Assembly (NCBI RefSeq): GCF_030813415.1
Contig: NZ_JAUSUF010000002.1
Location: 186,001-250,000 of the forward strand
DNA from: Eubacterium multiforme
Lineage (GTDB): Bacteria > Bacillota > Clostridia > Clostridiales > Clostridiaceae
Reading direction: 5' to 3'
Length of the DNA: 64,000 nt
Position 1 is the first letter of the stretch. Every line of letters begins with the position of its first letter. The translations under genes and the position numbers were made by a program. Below the pieces are notes generated by a model that searched no databases, was not told where the DNA came from, and saw nothing but the letters and a program-made list of their open reading frames with translations. Of the stretch, positions 27,119-35,375 are shown in pieces.

Positions 27119-27517
27119 TTAGCCTGTCATTCCTATATACATTCCTACAAAATAAGGAATTAACCAAATAAACCAAACTAACATACTAAATTTATGAAAG
27201 GCTTCTTTTGCTTTAGCACTTCCTTTATTAAGAACCCAAGTTGCCCAAACAGCATGAAATAGCATTAGAATTATAGCTAACATACCAGTTGATTGATGTA
27301 TTAATAATTGAGTAGGTGTTATAGTTCTATCTGTTCCAGCTGCAACTATTCTACTCATTGTAAAAGTTCCTAGAGTATCGCAAACTAAACCACACCAAAA
27401 AATAATTACATGTTTTTTCTTTAAAATTTTTGCCCTATGTTCTCCCCAAACACCTATTGTATAAAATATTAATGCTAAAGTTATAAATATAATTGCTGGA
27501 ATTAATAATTTTGGCAT
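27119..27517 (-). CDS. hsmA: HsmA-like heme-sequestering membrane protein
   Basis: About 132 residues with four membrane helices of the TIGR03987/HsmA type. Histidines lie in or near the helices (GEHRAKILKKKH, LIHQSTGMLAIILMLFHAVWATW, AFHKFSMLVWFIWLIPYFVGMYIGM). In Clostridioides difficile HsmA binds host heme in the membrane and helps against oxidative stress, and its gene is paired with the MarR-type heme sensor HsmR. The same pairing occurs here with a 14-base gap. The ATG at 27517 is preferred to 27526, which abuts AAGGAG. Confidence 0.8.
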   Translation of the reverse strand: MPKLLIPAIIFITLALIFYTIGVWGEHRAKILKKKHVIIFWCGLVCDTLGTFTMSRIVAAGTDRTITPTQLLIHQSTGMLAIILMLFHAVWATWVLNKGSAKAKEAFHKFSMLVWFIWLIPYFVGMYIGMTG

Positions 27518-27530
27518 TATAATCATCTCC

Positions 27531-27962
27531 TTAATTTTCTTTTATTAAACTAATAATTTTTTCTAGTCCATTTTCAATTGTTTTTAAATCTTCTTCAGAA
27601 ATACCATTAAATATTTCTTTAAAACTATTATTTATATCCTCTTTAATTTCATCTGATAAAACTTGTCCTTTTTCAGAAAATTTAATATAAGTTATTCTTT
27701 TATCCTCATCATCCTTAACCCTTTCAAAAATATCAACCTTTTCTAATCTATCAACTATTCCAGAACAGGTTGATTTTTTTATAGCCATCTTTTTGCTTAA
27801 CTCACTTAATGTTAATTTATCAAAATGACCAACAAACTTAATAGCTGTAACCTGACTTTGAGTAAGATCTCTTTTCTTTAACTTTTCTGTTATTTTACTA
27901 TTTATCATAGAATTAATTTCTTTTATATATAAACAAATTTTAAATTCGTGTATACACTTCAT
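27531..27962 (-). CDS. hsmR: MarR-family regulator, HsmR-like
   Basis: 143 residues. A MarR winged helix (LTQSQVTAIKFVGHFDKLTLSELSKKMAIKKSTCSGIVDRLEKVDIFERVKDDEDKRITYIKFSEKG) is flanked by dimerisation helices. The tandem gene is an hsmA homologue, so by analogy with C. difficile HsmR it probably binds heme and releases its operator. A His and a Cys near the N-terminus (KCIHEFKICLY) are possible ligands; this is only inference. A promoter and candidate operator lie directly upstream. Confidence 0.78.
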   Translation of the reverse strand: MKCIHEFKICLYIKEINSMINSKITEKLKKRDLTQSQVTAIKFVGHFDKLTLSELSKKMAIKKSTCSGIVDRLEKVDIFERVKDDEDKRITYIKFSEKGQVLSDEIKEDINNSFKEIFNGISEEDLKTIENGLEKIISLIKEN

Positions 27963-27989
27963 AAAATACTTCCTTTTCTTTTCTAAACT

Positions 27990-28003
27990 ATTAGCATACT
28001 AAT
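27990..28003. promoter_or_regulatory. Candidate HsmR operator
   Basis: ATTAG and CTAAT arms with a 4-base spacer. The site falls just downstream of the predicted transcription start of hsmR, where a bound MarR dimer would block transcription. Confidence 0.5.
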
Positions 28004-28015
28004 TATTACACTAAA

Positions 28016-28044
28016 ATAATAATACTATATAAAAAATATTACAA
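28016..28044 (-). promoter_or_regulatory. Sigma-A-type promoter of hsmRA
   Basis: On the minus strand, TTGTAA (28039-28044) and TATTAT (28016-28021) are separated by 17 bases. The start codon lies about 54 bases further on. Confidence 0.65.
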
Positions 28045-28348
28045 TGTCTATGGTGTTAATTAATAATGAATAATTTAATATGTACTTACTTCTATATTTA
28101 ATTTCTTATAGTTTATTAAGTTTTTTATTAACAAATTTTTATAACTTAATACTAAAATTCTTATGAGAATTTATAAATTTTAAAAAATATAAAAAGCTTT
28201 CATAAAATACAATAAAACAATTAATTATTTTAACTTCTAATAAGAAATAATTAAATTTTATAAATATCTAATTATATTTTTATATGAATTTTTTACAATT
28301 AATTTTTCTATAAATTGGATTTTTTTGAAATTAATCTTATTATTATAT

Positions 28349-28362
28349 TGTAAACGTAATCA
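28349..28362 (+). promoter_or_regulatory. CcpA cre-like site upstream of the MFS gene
   Basis: The site TGTAAACGTAATCA fits the cre consensus TGWAANCGNTNWCA at all defined positions but one. It lies 33 bases upstream of the MFS start codon, so catabolite control is plausible. Confidence 0.6.
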
Positions 28363-28394
28363 TTAATTTGATATCAAACAAAGGAGGAATTTTT

Positions 28395-29756
28395 GTGGAA
28401 GAAAAATTATTAAATCTAGTTACTTTCAATGACAAAACTTGGAATAAAAGATGGAGGTATAATTGTACCATATTTATAATAAGCTATATTTTTATGGGTG
28501 CTGTAACTGGTATAATAAATGACTCTTATATCTCTTATTTAAATATTACAGTTCCAGATGTTGTTAAAGCACTTCCAGCTTATGGATCAATAGCCACCTT
28601 TATAATAGCAATTGTATTATTACTTACAAATAAAATTGGTTATAAAAAAATAATAGTTACTTCTCCTATTGTATTACTACTTGGGCTATTTGCATGTATA
28701 TACAGTAAAAATTCAACTGTAATTTTAATTGCTAACATTATTATAAATGTTGGTGCTGCAATGTATGACTGTATGTATCCTTTAATGTTTACATCATATA
28801 CTCCTGAAAATAGAAGAACCTCTATGTTTGCAAGAGTTATGTATTGTAATTTAATTAGCCAATGTTTATTAATGTTTTTTAATGGTAAAATTGTAGTTTG
28901 GAAGTTTAGTAAAGTTTTAAAAGTATCTTATGATAAAGCAGCTCTTTTATCAGAACATCAAGGTGAATTAAATCAAATGCAATTATCAGCATATACATCT
29001 TCTTATAGATTTGTTTTATGGATTGCAGTAATCTTAACAATACTTTCATTAATTTGCTTATTATTTTTAAAAGAACAACCTCAAGATTATACAGAAACTC
29101 CAGAAGAATTAGCTGCAAGAAAGGCAACCAAAAAGTTCGACTTTAAATTATTTGCTAATAAATATGTAATTTTATGGGTTGTTATAACTAGTCTAATGGG
29201 TTTTGGTGCTATGCTTGTAATGCCATATTTCCCAATATATTTAAACAATTTCTTGCATATAAGTAGAGGTGTTGTTTCAACAATAATGACATTATCATCT
29301 TTAGCTATGGTTTTAGCTTATTTTTGTACACCTTGGTTTGAAAAGAAATTTGGTTCCATTGTTACAGTTTCTCTTGGAACAATATTATGTATTCCATTAA
29401 TGCTACTTATGGCAAATGGCGCTATGTTTGGTGCAAATGTAGCTTGGGCTATTGGAATTATTTTATTTTTAAGATCTGGAGTTGCAAATATTGCAGGTCC
29501 TATAAAAGCATCTTTACCATTAACTTTTGTTCCTAAAAACTTAGTTCCAGCATATAATTCTCTTATGTTAATAGTAAATAGCTTAGTAGGCATTTTAGCT
29601 GGATTATTTGCAAGATATTATTTATTAAGAACTCCAAGTGGATATGGAACTGCTTATTATATAGCTAGTACAGTTTATTTAATAGGTAGTATAGCAATGC
29701 TTATTGTATTTTTCAAAAAATATAATAGACATAGTACAAAAGATAAAAAAGAATAG
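28395..29756 (+). CDS. MFS transporter
   Basis: About 453 residues with 12 membrane helices, split by a cytoplasmic loop at about 215-245 (KEQPQDYTETPEELAARKATKKFDF). The N-terminal half contains GIINDSYISYLNITVPDVV and TNKIGYKKI (the loop 2-3 motif); the C-terminal half contains a corresponding CTPWFEKKFGSI loop. The substrate cannot be read, but the cre site suggests a carbon source. The TTG at 28368 precedes the ribosome binding site; the GTG at 28395 lies 7 bases past AAAGGAGG. Confidence 0.88.
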   Translation: MEEKLLNLVTFNDKTWNKRWRYNCTIFIISYIFMGAVTGIINDSYISYLNITVPDVVKALPAYGSIATFIIAIVLLLTNKIGYKKIIVTSPIVLLLGLFACIYSKNSTVILIANIIINVGAAMYDCMYPLMFTSYTPENRRTSMFARVMYCNLISQCLLMFFNGKIVVWKFSKVLKVSYDKAALLSEHQGELNQMQLSAYTSSYRFVLWIAVILTILSLICLLFLKEQPQDYTETPEELAARKATKKFDFKLFANKYVILWVVITSLMGFGAMLVMPYFPIYLNNFLHISRGVVSTIMTLSSLAMVLAYFCTPWFEKKFGSIVTVSLGTILCIPLMLLMANGAMFGANVAWAIGIILFLRSGVANIAGPIKASLPLTFVPKNLVPAYNSLMLIVNSLVGILAGLFARYYLLRTPSGYGTAYYIASTVYLIGSIAMLIVFFKKYNRHSTKDKKE

Positions 29757-29774
29757 TTAATAAATTTTTATAAT

Positions 29775-29809
29775 AAATGCCTTATCTTTAAAAGAAAGAT
29801 AAGGCATTT
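29775..29809 (+). terminator. Intrinsic terminator of the MFS gene
   Basis: Perfect 15-base arms (AAATGCCTTATCTTT) with a 5-base loop, followed by TTATTTTTTT. Confidence 0.92.
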
Positions 29810-29817
29810 TTATTTTT

Positions 29818-30107
29818 TTAAGTAAGCTTTATTGCTAATATATTATTAAGATTTAATTTATTTATTTTATCTTCTATAATATTTTTATCTGTTATATATA
29901 GTCCCTTTTCTTGCATTCGTTTAAAATATACTGAACCTGCAAAGGTGTATCTACTTTTTCTATCCTCTTCTTTTAATGTCTTTTCATTAGCATAGGCTAT
30001 AATATCTCCTATTGCTAAATTTCTTGGTAGTATTAAAAGTGGTAATCCCATAAACTGCCTCACTGCATTATGACCTGCAAGAGATCCTGTACATATAGCT
30101 TCAGTAT
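29818..30107 (-). pseudogene. C-terminal fragment of an FAD-dependent oxidoreductase
   Basis: The frame carries EAICTGSLAGHNAVR, then LPRNLAIGDIIAYANEKT, then RYTFAGSVYFKRMQEKGLYITD. This is the C-terminal end of a GidA/TrmFO-like or related FAD protein. No upstream domain is present on this side, and the leading MDYYT is encoded by element DNA beyond the core at 30101-30107. The missing middle part lies at 35369-35616 on the same strand. The two parts join in frame when the element between them is removed. Confidence 0.85.
30101..30107. other. Attachment site core, left end (attL)
   Basis: TCAGTAT, identical to 35369-35375. Six bases into the element starts an arm (TCCAAATTGCAATAAATAATT) that is repeated inverted near the right end. 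Confidence 0.8.
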
Positions 30108-30512
30108 AATAGTCCAAATTGCAATAAATAATTTTATATATTTTTAGTACTATACCTACCCTAACTTTCTACTTTCCAGCTGTTAGTATATTATTTGTAT
30201 TTTTTATATAACTATTAATTTTATGAATTTAAAGTTAAATATTTTATAAAGTTTTGAATTGTCTGAATATTAATATTATAATTAAATTAATTCAATAACT
30301 AAATAAAATTCATTTATTTTATTCATTTAAAGGGCAGGTTACCTATATCATTTATACTTGCCTTTTTTTTATTTTATATAATACTAAATTAAAATATCAT
30401 TAAATTTATTAAAATATTGTATATTTATATTGTTTAACAATGATTCTTAAATTTTATATGATATAATTTCACTGAATTCATTATGTAAAACTTAAGAATA
30501 GAGGTAGATTCT
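30108..30512. other. Non-coding left end of the element
   Basis: About 400 AT-rich bases. They contain the attP-type arm and one terminator-like hairpin (30331-30366), and otherwise no gene. Confidence 0.6.
30331..30366 (+). terminator. Terminator-like hairpin with no obvious upstream gene
   Basis: 11-base stem (AAAGGGCAGGT with ACTTGCCTTTT, two G-T pairs), then a run of T's. No plus-strand gene precedes it within the element. It could end a small RNA or shield the element from read-through. Confidence 0.55.
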
Positions 30513-31064
30513 ATGCACCAATTATTATCAGCCCTTATCTTGTCTATATCTTCAAATTTAGATACATTTACACTATCTATTTCTTATGGTATGAACAAAA
30601 TAAGAATCCCTTTTATGAGCAACTTAATAATAACAGTAGTTTCTACTTTAGGAACATTTTTATCTATGAAATTTGGAAAAATAATAGCTTATATATTACC
30701 AAACTTTATTGCTAATATTATAGGTGGAGTTGCTTTAATATTAATAGGATTATGGTTTTTAATAGATTATTTAAAAAATAAAAGTTCAAATGAAAATAAT
30801 TCTAATAAAAAACTAAATTTTAAAAATAGCTTTTCTATAGCACTTGCTCTTACAATCAATAATTTAGGAATAGGAATATCAGCTAGTATTACTGGAATAA
30901 GTATTTTTTACTCAACTATTTTTACATTAATTATAACTAGTTTAACTATAATTTTAGGATATTGGATTGGAGAAAGTTTACTTGGAAAATTAATTGGTAA
31001 GTATTCATCATTTATTTCAAGTCTATTATTAATTATTTTAGGTGCTTATGAAAGTTTCTTATAA
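30513..31064 (+). CDS. MntP/YtaF-family membrane protein carried by the element
   Basis: 183 residues, six membrane segments in two DUF204-like halves. The first half contains the signature SSNLDTFTLSISYGM, the second ALALTINNLGIGISASITG. MntP proteins export manganese; YtaF is a sporulation-linked relative. The second conserved Asp of MntP is replaced by Asn here, so activity as a Mn pump is uncertain. Ribosome binding site AGAGGTAG. It lies inside the mobile element, which makes it cargo. Confidence 0.75.
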   Translation: MHQLLSALILSISSNLDTFTLSISYGMNKIRIPFMSNLIITVVSTLGTFLSMKFGKIIAYILPNFIANIIGGVALILIGLWFLIDYLKNKSSNENNSNKKLNFKNSFSIALALTINNLGIGISASITGISIFYSTIFTLIITSLTIILGYWIGESLLGKLIGKYSSFISSLLLIILGAYESFL

Positions 31065-31148
31065 TTATTATTAAATATTTTTCAATAAAAGGTAGATGTT
31101 TTTTTATATTAATGTTATAGTAGTATTAATAATATTACACTTACAAAG

Positions 31149-31186
31149 AAAGACAAGTTATCTAGCGTCATTTTTAACTTGTCTTT
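31149..31186 (+). terminator. Intrinsic terminator
   Basis: Perfect 11-base arms (AAAGACAAGTT) with a 16-base loop followed by TTTT. It probably ends the MntP/YtaF-like transcript. Confidence 0.8.
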
Positions 31187-31259
31187 TTTTGTGCATAAAA
31201 AAAAAAGAGGTCTTACTTCCTCTCATGTATACTCTTTTAAATTATTTATTTTATGAAAA

Positions 31260-31475
31260 TTATGTAAATAATACTGTTTTACTAGTTAATTTAATAGTTG
31301 TTTTTATAATTTGTTTTCCATTATACTCAATTATTTCATCTTTTATATCTAATATATCTCGTCCCTCTTTTATTGCTAACATTAAAATACAATGTGTATT
31401 TTTATAATGTTCATAAACATCATTAGGACACTTCATTTCCATTGTTGCTTGAATAATATTTTTTAATTTAATCAC
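31260..31475 (-). CDS. Hypothetical small protein in the element
   Basis: 71 residues with a GTG start at good spacing from GGTGGGAG. The product has Cys, His and charged residues (EMKCPNDVYEHYKNTHCILMLAIKEGRDIL) and no membrane segment. The opposite-strand frame overlapping it is hydrophobic and lacks a ribosome binding site, so this strand is preferred. Function unknown; a recombination directionality factor is one possibility. Confidence 0.5.
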   Translation of the reverse strand: MIKLKNIIQATMEMKCPNDVYEHYKNTHCILMLAIKEGRDILDIKDEIIEYNGKQIIKTTIKLTSKTVLFT

Positions 31476-31704
31476 TCATCTCCCACCTTTATACTTTTAT
31501 TTTTATATTCTATAAAAATTTTAAAATACCTTTATTTTTTGTTTGTTTTTATAATCATTTACGAGTATTTCAATTAAATATATTAATTTTCTATTATATT
31601 GATTCATAAGTTTATTTATAAACTATCTCGCCTTTTAATTAATATTAAAATTTATACTATAATTTAAATTATGTATTTTATTAATTTATCAAGGCTACTT
31701 TAGC

Positions 31705-31866
31705 CTATTTTTCTTTAGATTCGTAATACTCTTTTGCTAATCTTTTGCATTCTTCTATACCTAATATTCTTATAAGTGATTTAGCTGCAATTTTCCCAAA
31801 GGCATCTTTACATTTTTCAGAAGGTTTATTTTCTTCAACAACTTTTATATTTGCTATCTTTACCAT
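31705..31866 (-). CDS. Small protein, 53 residues, in the element
   Basis: An ATG at 31866 follows TAAGGGGGAA. The product begins MVKIANIKVVEENKPSEKC and continues to KRLAKEYYESKEK; it is charged and helical. It lies just upstream of the divergent serine recombinase gene, where small directionality factors are sometimes found, but no family is recognised. Confidence 0.65.
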   Translation of the reverse strand: MVKIANIKVVEENKPSEKCKDAFGKIAAKSLIRILGIEECKRLAKEYYESKEK

Positions 31867-32038
31867 CTAATTCCCCCTTAAAATACCTTATGATTAATTT
31901 TTAATTTTGTTACATTATAAAAATAATTTATGAATTATACTCTACTATAAATAATCTAAAAAAATATAAATATAATAATATAAAGTTTTTTATTAAGGCT
32001 GTATATAAAATTAATTATTAAAAATAAGGAGGTAATCT

Positions 32039-33601
32039 GTGGCTATTGCAATTTATAGTAGAAAATCTAAATTTACTGGAAAAGGTGAATCTATAGAAAA
32101 TCAAATTATAAAATGCAAAAAATTTATTGATTTTAAATTTTCTGATGAGATAACAGAAAAAAATATAGAACTATATATAGATGAAGGATTCTCTGGTAAA
32201 AATGAAGATAGACCTAAATATCAAGAAATGATTTCTAAAGTTAAAAGTGGCAAAATAAATAAAATTATACTATATCAATTAAATAGACTTGGAAGAAATG
32301 CAAGAGATATACACAACACTATGGAAATGTGTAATTCATTACATTGTATTATATACAGTTCTACTGAGGGCTTTGACTCCTCCACTTCTTTTGGTAGAGC
32401 TGTTATAGGTATATTGGCTTCTCTTGCACAATTAGAACGTGAGCAACTTGCAGAACGTATAAAGGATAACATGTATACTCTTGCTAAAATGGGTCGTTGG
32501 CTTGGTGGACAATCACCCTTAGGCTTTAATTGCATTAGAGAGAGCTTTAAAGATGAAAATATGAAAGATCATTCTATAACCTTACTAAAAAAAGACGTTG
32601 AAGAGCTTAAATTAGTTAAACTTATTTATGATAAATATTTAGAAGAAAAATCCTTATCTAAAGTTAGTAAATGGTCATTAAGTAATAATTTTAAAGGCAA
32701 AAATAATGGAAATTTAGATAAAAGTTCTATTAATGTAATTCTTCAAAATCCAGTATATGTGCAAAGTACTAAAAAAGTATGTGATTTTTTAAATAATTTA
32801 GGATATGAAGTATGTGGCATCCCTAATGGTAATGGTATTTTACGTTATGGAAAAGGTGAAGAAAAAATTGCTGCCATAAGTAATCATAAAGGAATTATTT
32901 CAGGAGATAAATGGCTTAAAGTACAAAGAATAATAAAAGAAAATACTGAAAAAGCTCCTAGACTTGGTAAAACTAATACTGCCCTATTAACTGGAATATT
33001 AAAATGCCAATGTGGATCAGGAATGAGAATTACTTATGGTCATACAAAACCTGATGGAAGTAAACTCTTTTATTATACTTGTTCTATGAAAAATAATTCT
33101 GGTGGAACTAGATGTAAATCTAAAAATATAAATGGACAAGAACTAGAAAAGCTTATAATAGAAAAAATCAAATTTAGAACTGCTAAAGAAATATTTAATA
33201 ATTTAAATTTATTAACTAACTCCTTATATACTAAAGACACATGTTATGCAACAAAAGAACTCCTAAAAGAAAAAGAACTTTTAAAAACTAAAATAACTAA
33301 CTTAATAAATAAACTATCCCTTGTAAATGATGATTATATATCAAAATTACTTATTAATCAAATTTCAATATTAAAAAATAAATTAATTTCAATAAATAAA
33401 AAAATAGATAAATTTAAAGATATAGAAACAAAATTTGAAAGAACTAATAAGGATATAACTAATAACATTAAAAATTTAGATGAATTTAAAAATAATTTTG
33501 ATTATATGAATTTTGAAGAAAAGAAAATTTCTTTAAATAATATACTTGAAAAAATAACATGGATTAGTGATTCTAATAAAATAATATTAAAATACAAATA
33601 A
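32039..33601 (+). CDS. Large serine recombinase (integrase)
   Basis: 520 residues, the usual size for large serine integrases. Residues 1-150 form the resolvase catalytic domain with nucleophile S7 (AIYSRKS), the YQLNRLGRNARD block, and LAQLEREQLAERIKD at the start of the long helix. Residues from 165 to 265 form the recombinase domain. A zinc ribbon follows (KCQCGSGMRI and YTCSMKNNSGGTRCK). A coiled coil (from about residue 395 to 495) follows, as expected for integration control. GTG start after AAGGAGG. It catalyses integration and excision of the surrounding element. Confidence 0.95.
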   Translation: MAIAIYSRKSKFTGKGESIENQIIKCKKFIDFKFSDEITEKNIELYIDEGFSGKNEDRPKYQEMISKVKSGKINKIILYQLNRLGRNARDIHNTMEMCNSLHCIIYSSTEGFDSSTSFGRAVIGILASLAQLEREQLAERIKDNMYTLAKMGRWLGGQSPLGFNCIRESFKDENMKDHSITLLKKDVEELKLVKLIYDKYLEEKSLSKVSKWSLSNNFKGKNNGNLDKSSINVILQNPVYVQSTKKVCDFLNNLGYEVCGIPNGNGILRYGKGEEKIAAISNHKGIISGDKWLKVQRIIKENTEKAPRLGKTNTALLTGILKCQCGSGMRITYGHTKPDGSKLFYYTCSMKNNSGGTRCKSKNINGQELEKLIIEKIKFRTAKEIFNNLNLLTNSLYTKDTCYATKELLKEKELLKTKITNLINKLSLVNDDYISKLLINQISILKNKLISINKKIDKFKDIETKFERTNKDITNNIKNLDEFKNNFDYMNFEEKKISLNNILEKITWISDSNKIILKYK

Positions 33602-33628
33602 TTTAAAGCATAGCCTATTATAAAAAAA

Positions 33629-33665
33629 GATAGTACAGCAATTAAAGCAGAAAAACTGTACTATC
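33629..33665 (-). terminator. Minus-strand intrinsic terminator
   Basis: Perfect 10-base arms (GATAGTACAG) with a 17-base loop, followed by TTTTTTT on the minus strand. It faces into the end of the recombinase gene and would stop antisense transcription. Confidence 0.7.
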
Positions 33666-33843
33666 AGATATAAGTATTACGAGTTACTTATATAATAACA
33701 AATTACTTATAAAAAATAAAGTATAATAATTAAAACTATATAGATTAAATGTTAGAAATTTGTGAAAATATTGAAATTTATAAAATTAACTATAAAAAAT
33801 TTTTATTTTTATATCCATATTCCACCTTAAGTATAAACAAAAA

Positions 33844-33858
33844 CAACCCTTAAGGTTG
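33844..33858 (-). terminator. Short terminator of the 33881 gene
   Basis: CAACC and GGTTG with a 5-base loop, T-rich on both sides, some 20 bases past the stop. Confidence 0.6.
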
Positions 33859-33880
33859 CTTTTTAAAATTATTTATATAG

Positions 33881-34270
33881 TTATTCTCTATAATCTTCTG
33901 GAATATCCCCAACGAATTCTTTTTTGCTTAATGTAATATACCAGAATGTTAAAAATGCTATAAATGAGAAAATAATTCCCAAAATAGTCATTCCTAATCC
34001 AAAACCAAAGTTTTTCATTATTTTATAAAAGACTATTATTGCAAAAATAAAATTAACAAATGGTATGAAAGTTAATATAAAATACCAATAAGAAAAACCA
34101 GCTAAATGTAACATTTTTAATTCTCCTAAAACTGGAAATAACATCATCCACGAATTTTTTAAATTTGCTCTTTTAGCCATTACGTAACTTGGATAAACTC
34201 TAACAAGATAAATAATTAAAGCCCAAAGCAAGCTAAAACTTCCTACGTAGATTCCTCTAATAAAATCCAT
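33881..34270 (-). CDS. DUF5684/DUF805-like membrane protein
   Basis: About 129 residues with three to four membrane helices. The segment YPSYVMAKRANLKNSWMMLFPVLGELKMLHLAG followed by IPFVNFIFAIIVFYKIMKNFGFG is the pattern of the DUF5684 group of signal-peptidase-associated small membrane proteins. Function unknown. The GTG at 34279 is in the ribosome binding site (GAGGTG); the ATG at 34270 is preferred. Inside the element. Confidence 0.7.
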   Translation of the reverse strand: MDFIRGIYVGSFSLLWALIIYLVRVYPSYVMAKRANLKNSWMMLFPVLGELKMLHLAGFSYWYFILTFIPFVNFIFAIIVFYKIMKNFGFGLGMTILGIIFSFIAFLTFWYITLSKKEFVGDIPEDYRE

Positions 34271-34458
34271 ATATATCACCTCTTATATTATAATATATCA
34301 AATATATAAGTAATAAATAGAAATGTAAAATTAAATTTTATTGAACTATTAATATATAATAATCTATTTAAAAATATTTTTATAAATGTAAAAAGTAGAC
34401 AAAAACTTCAAAATATAGTATTATCTTTAAGGACTAATTTTTAGGAGGATAAAAAATC

Positions 34459-34833
34459 ATGAAACCAAAACATTCAAAGGCATTATTAGTAGGTGCTATA
34501 ATAGGAACAGTATATGCAATATTTTTAATTGCACATTTTGGAAGTGCAATTGCAGGAACATCTGATGTAGCGGAACAAGCAGGTGCAGCAATCGCAACAG
34601 CATTAGTTACACCACATATGATATTAGTTGTTTTAGCTGTAATATTTAATTGGGTATCATATTTTACTAATAAAAGAGGATTTGCTTTAACAGCAGGTAT
34701 TTTATATTCAGTTGCAGGAGTAATGTTCTTAATATATGTATTATTTGTTGTTCCAAGTTTAGTATTAAGTTTCGTTGGATATTCAAAACTTAAAACTATA
34801 AATGAAACAAATTCAAAATTAGCTTCAAATTAA
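34459..34833 (+). CDS. Small multi-pass membrane protein
   Basis: 124 residues with three or four hydrophobic segments, rich in Ala, Val and Ile (ALLVGAIIGTVYAIFLIAHFGSAIAG, HMILVVLAVIFNWVSYF, AGILYSVAGVMFLIYVLFVVPSLVLSFVGY). DUF4064-like in style, but not firmly assigned. Strong ribosome binding site AGGAGG. Less AT-biased than its neighbours. Inside the element and divergent from the DUF5684-like gene. Confidence 0.65.
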   Translation: MKPKHSKALLVGAIIGTVYAIFLIAHFGSAIAGTSDVAEQAGAAIATALVTPHMILVVLAVIFNWVSYFTNKRGFALTAGILYSVAGVMFLIYVLFVVPSLVLSFVGYSKLKTINETNSKLASN

Positions 34834-34871
34834 TACTAATATAAATAAGATATAATATTAATTCATTAGTA

Positions 34872-34925
34872 AAAAGTACCTCATAGAATAAATATTTTAA
34901 AAAGTTTATTCTATGAGGTACTTTT
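34872..34925. terminator. Long-stem bidirectional terminator
   Basis: Perfect 21-base arms (from AAAAGTACC to GGTACTTTT) with a 12-base loop between convergent genes. Confidence 0.9.
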
Positions 34926-34949
34926 ATGTATTATTTTATATAATATTCT

Positions 34950-35291
34950 TTAGTTTAATTTACCTTTTAAGATTTCTTCACTAAATTTATATATTAAACT
35001 TTCATAATCTTTATTTTCATATTTTTCTTCTAAAAGCTCTTTATTTTCCTCAAAATAAGTTGCTTTTTCATTAATTATTTCATTTAAACTATTTAATTCA
35101 AAATCTAAATTATTATCTTTTATTATTTTTTCTAAAGACTTTGTTATACTTTCTCTATGCTTATTAATTTGATCTTCCTTCATAGATTCTAAAGCTTCTT
35201 TCCAATTACTAAAGCCTCCAATTGGCTTATCATCATTATCTTTAACATCATTATCTTCTTCTTCATTTTTAAAGAAATTCATAAATGCCAT
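34950..35291 (-). CDS. Hypothetical acidic helical protein
   Basis: 113 residues, highly charged (NFFKNEEEDNDVKDNDDKPIGGFSNWKEALESMKEDQ) and helical throughout, with no membrane segment. AGGAGGAAT precedes the start. It is the last gene of the element before the right attachment site. No family recognised. Confidence 0.6.
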   Translation of the reverse strand: MAFMNFFKNEEEDNDVKDNDDKPIGGFSNWKEALESMKEDQINKHRESITKSLEKIIKDNNLDFELNSLNEIINEKATYFEENKELLEEKYENKDYESLIYKFSEEILKGKLN

Positions 35292-35368
35292 TTAGTATTC
35301 CTCCTGTTATATTACTAATACTTATTATATACAATAACTAATTATTTAGCAATTTAGAACATCATGCA

Positions 35369-35375
35369 TCAGTAT
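35369..35375. other. Attachment site core, right end (attR)
   Basis: TCAGTAT, identical to 30101-30107. The inverted arm (19 of its bases matching the left arm with a 2-base gap and one change) lies at about 35339-35357. Confidence 0.8.

Larger units (their letters stand above)
27963..28394. other. Divergent regulatory region between hsmR and the MFS gene
   Basis: About 430 AT-rich bases with no gene. The left end holds the hsmR promoter and operator, and the right end the cre-like site and ribosome binding site of the MFS gene. Confidence 0.6.
30101..35375. mobile_element. 5.27-kb serine-recombinase element in an FAD oxidoreductase gene
   Basis: The two 7-base cores are 5,268 bases apart. 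The element holds the MntP/YtaF-like gene, four small genes, a DUF5684-like gene and one large serine recombinase. Its inner ends carry inverted arms (TCCAAATTGCAATAAATAATT at the left, and near the right a rev-comp version TCTAAATTGCTAAATAATT). These arms would flank the core in the joined circular form, as in attP of serine integrases. Joining the outer flanks at the core rebuilds the frame GLFVGHTEAICTGSLAG. No conjugation or phage gene is present, so spread may need a helper or it may be decayed. Confidence 0.85.

Noticed and set aside
26110-28394. Possible small RNAs or repeats in the gene-free stretches at 26.1-26.5 and 28.0-28.4 kb
   Set aside because: Only AT-rich low-complexity sequence; no hairpin with a T-tract and no repeated unit could be supported there.
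30331-30366. yybP-ykoY manganese riboswitch in front of the MntP/YtaF-like gene
   Set aside because: The hairpin lacks the conserved loops of that riboswitch; it looks like a plain terminator about 150 bases upstream of the start.
31096-31407. 103-codon plus-strand frame in the element
   Set aside because: Hydrophobic low-complexity product, no ribosome binding site, and it spans a terminator hairpin. The minus-strand frame at 31260-31475 has a good start.
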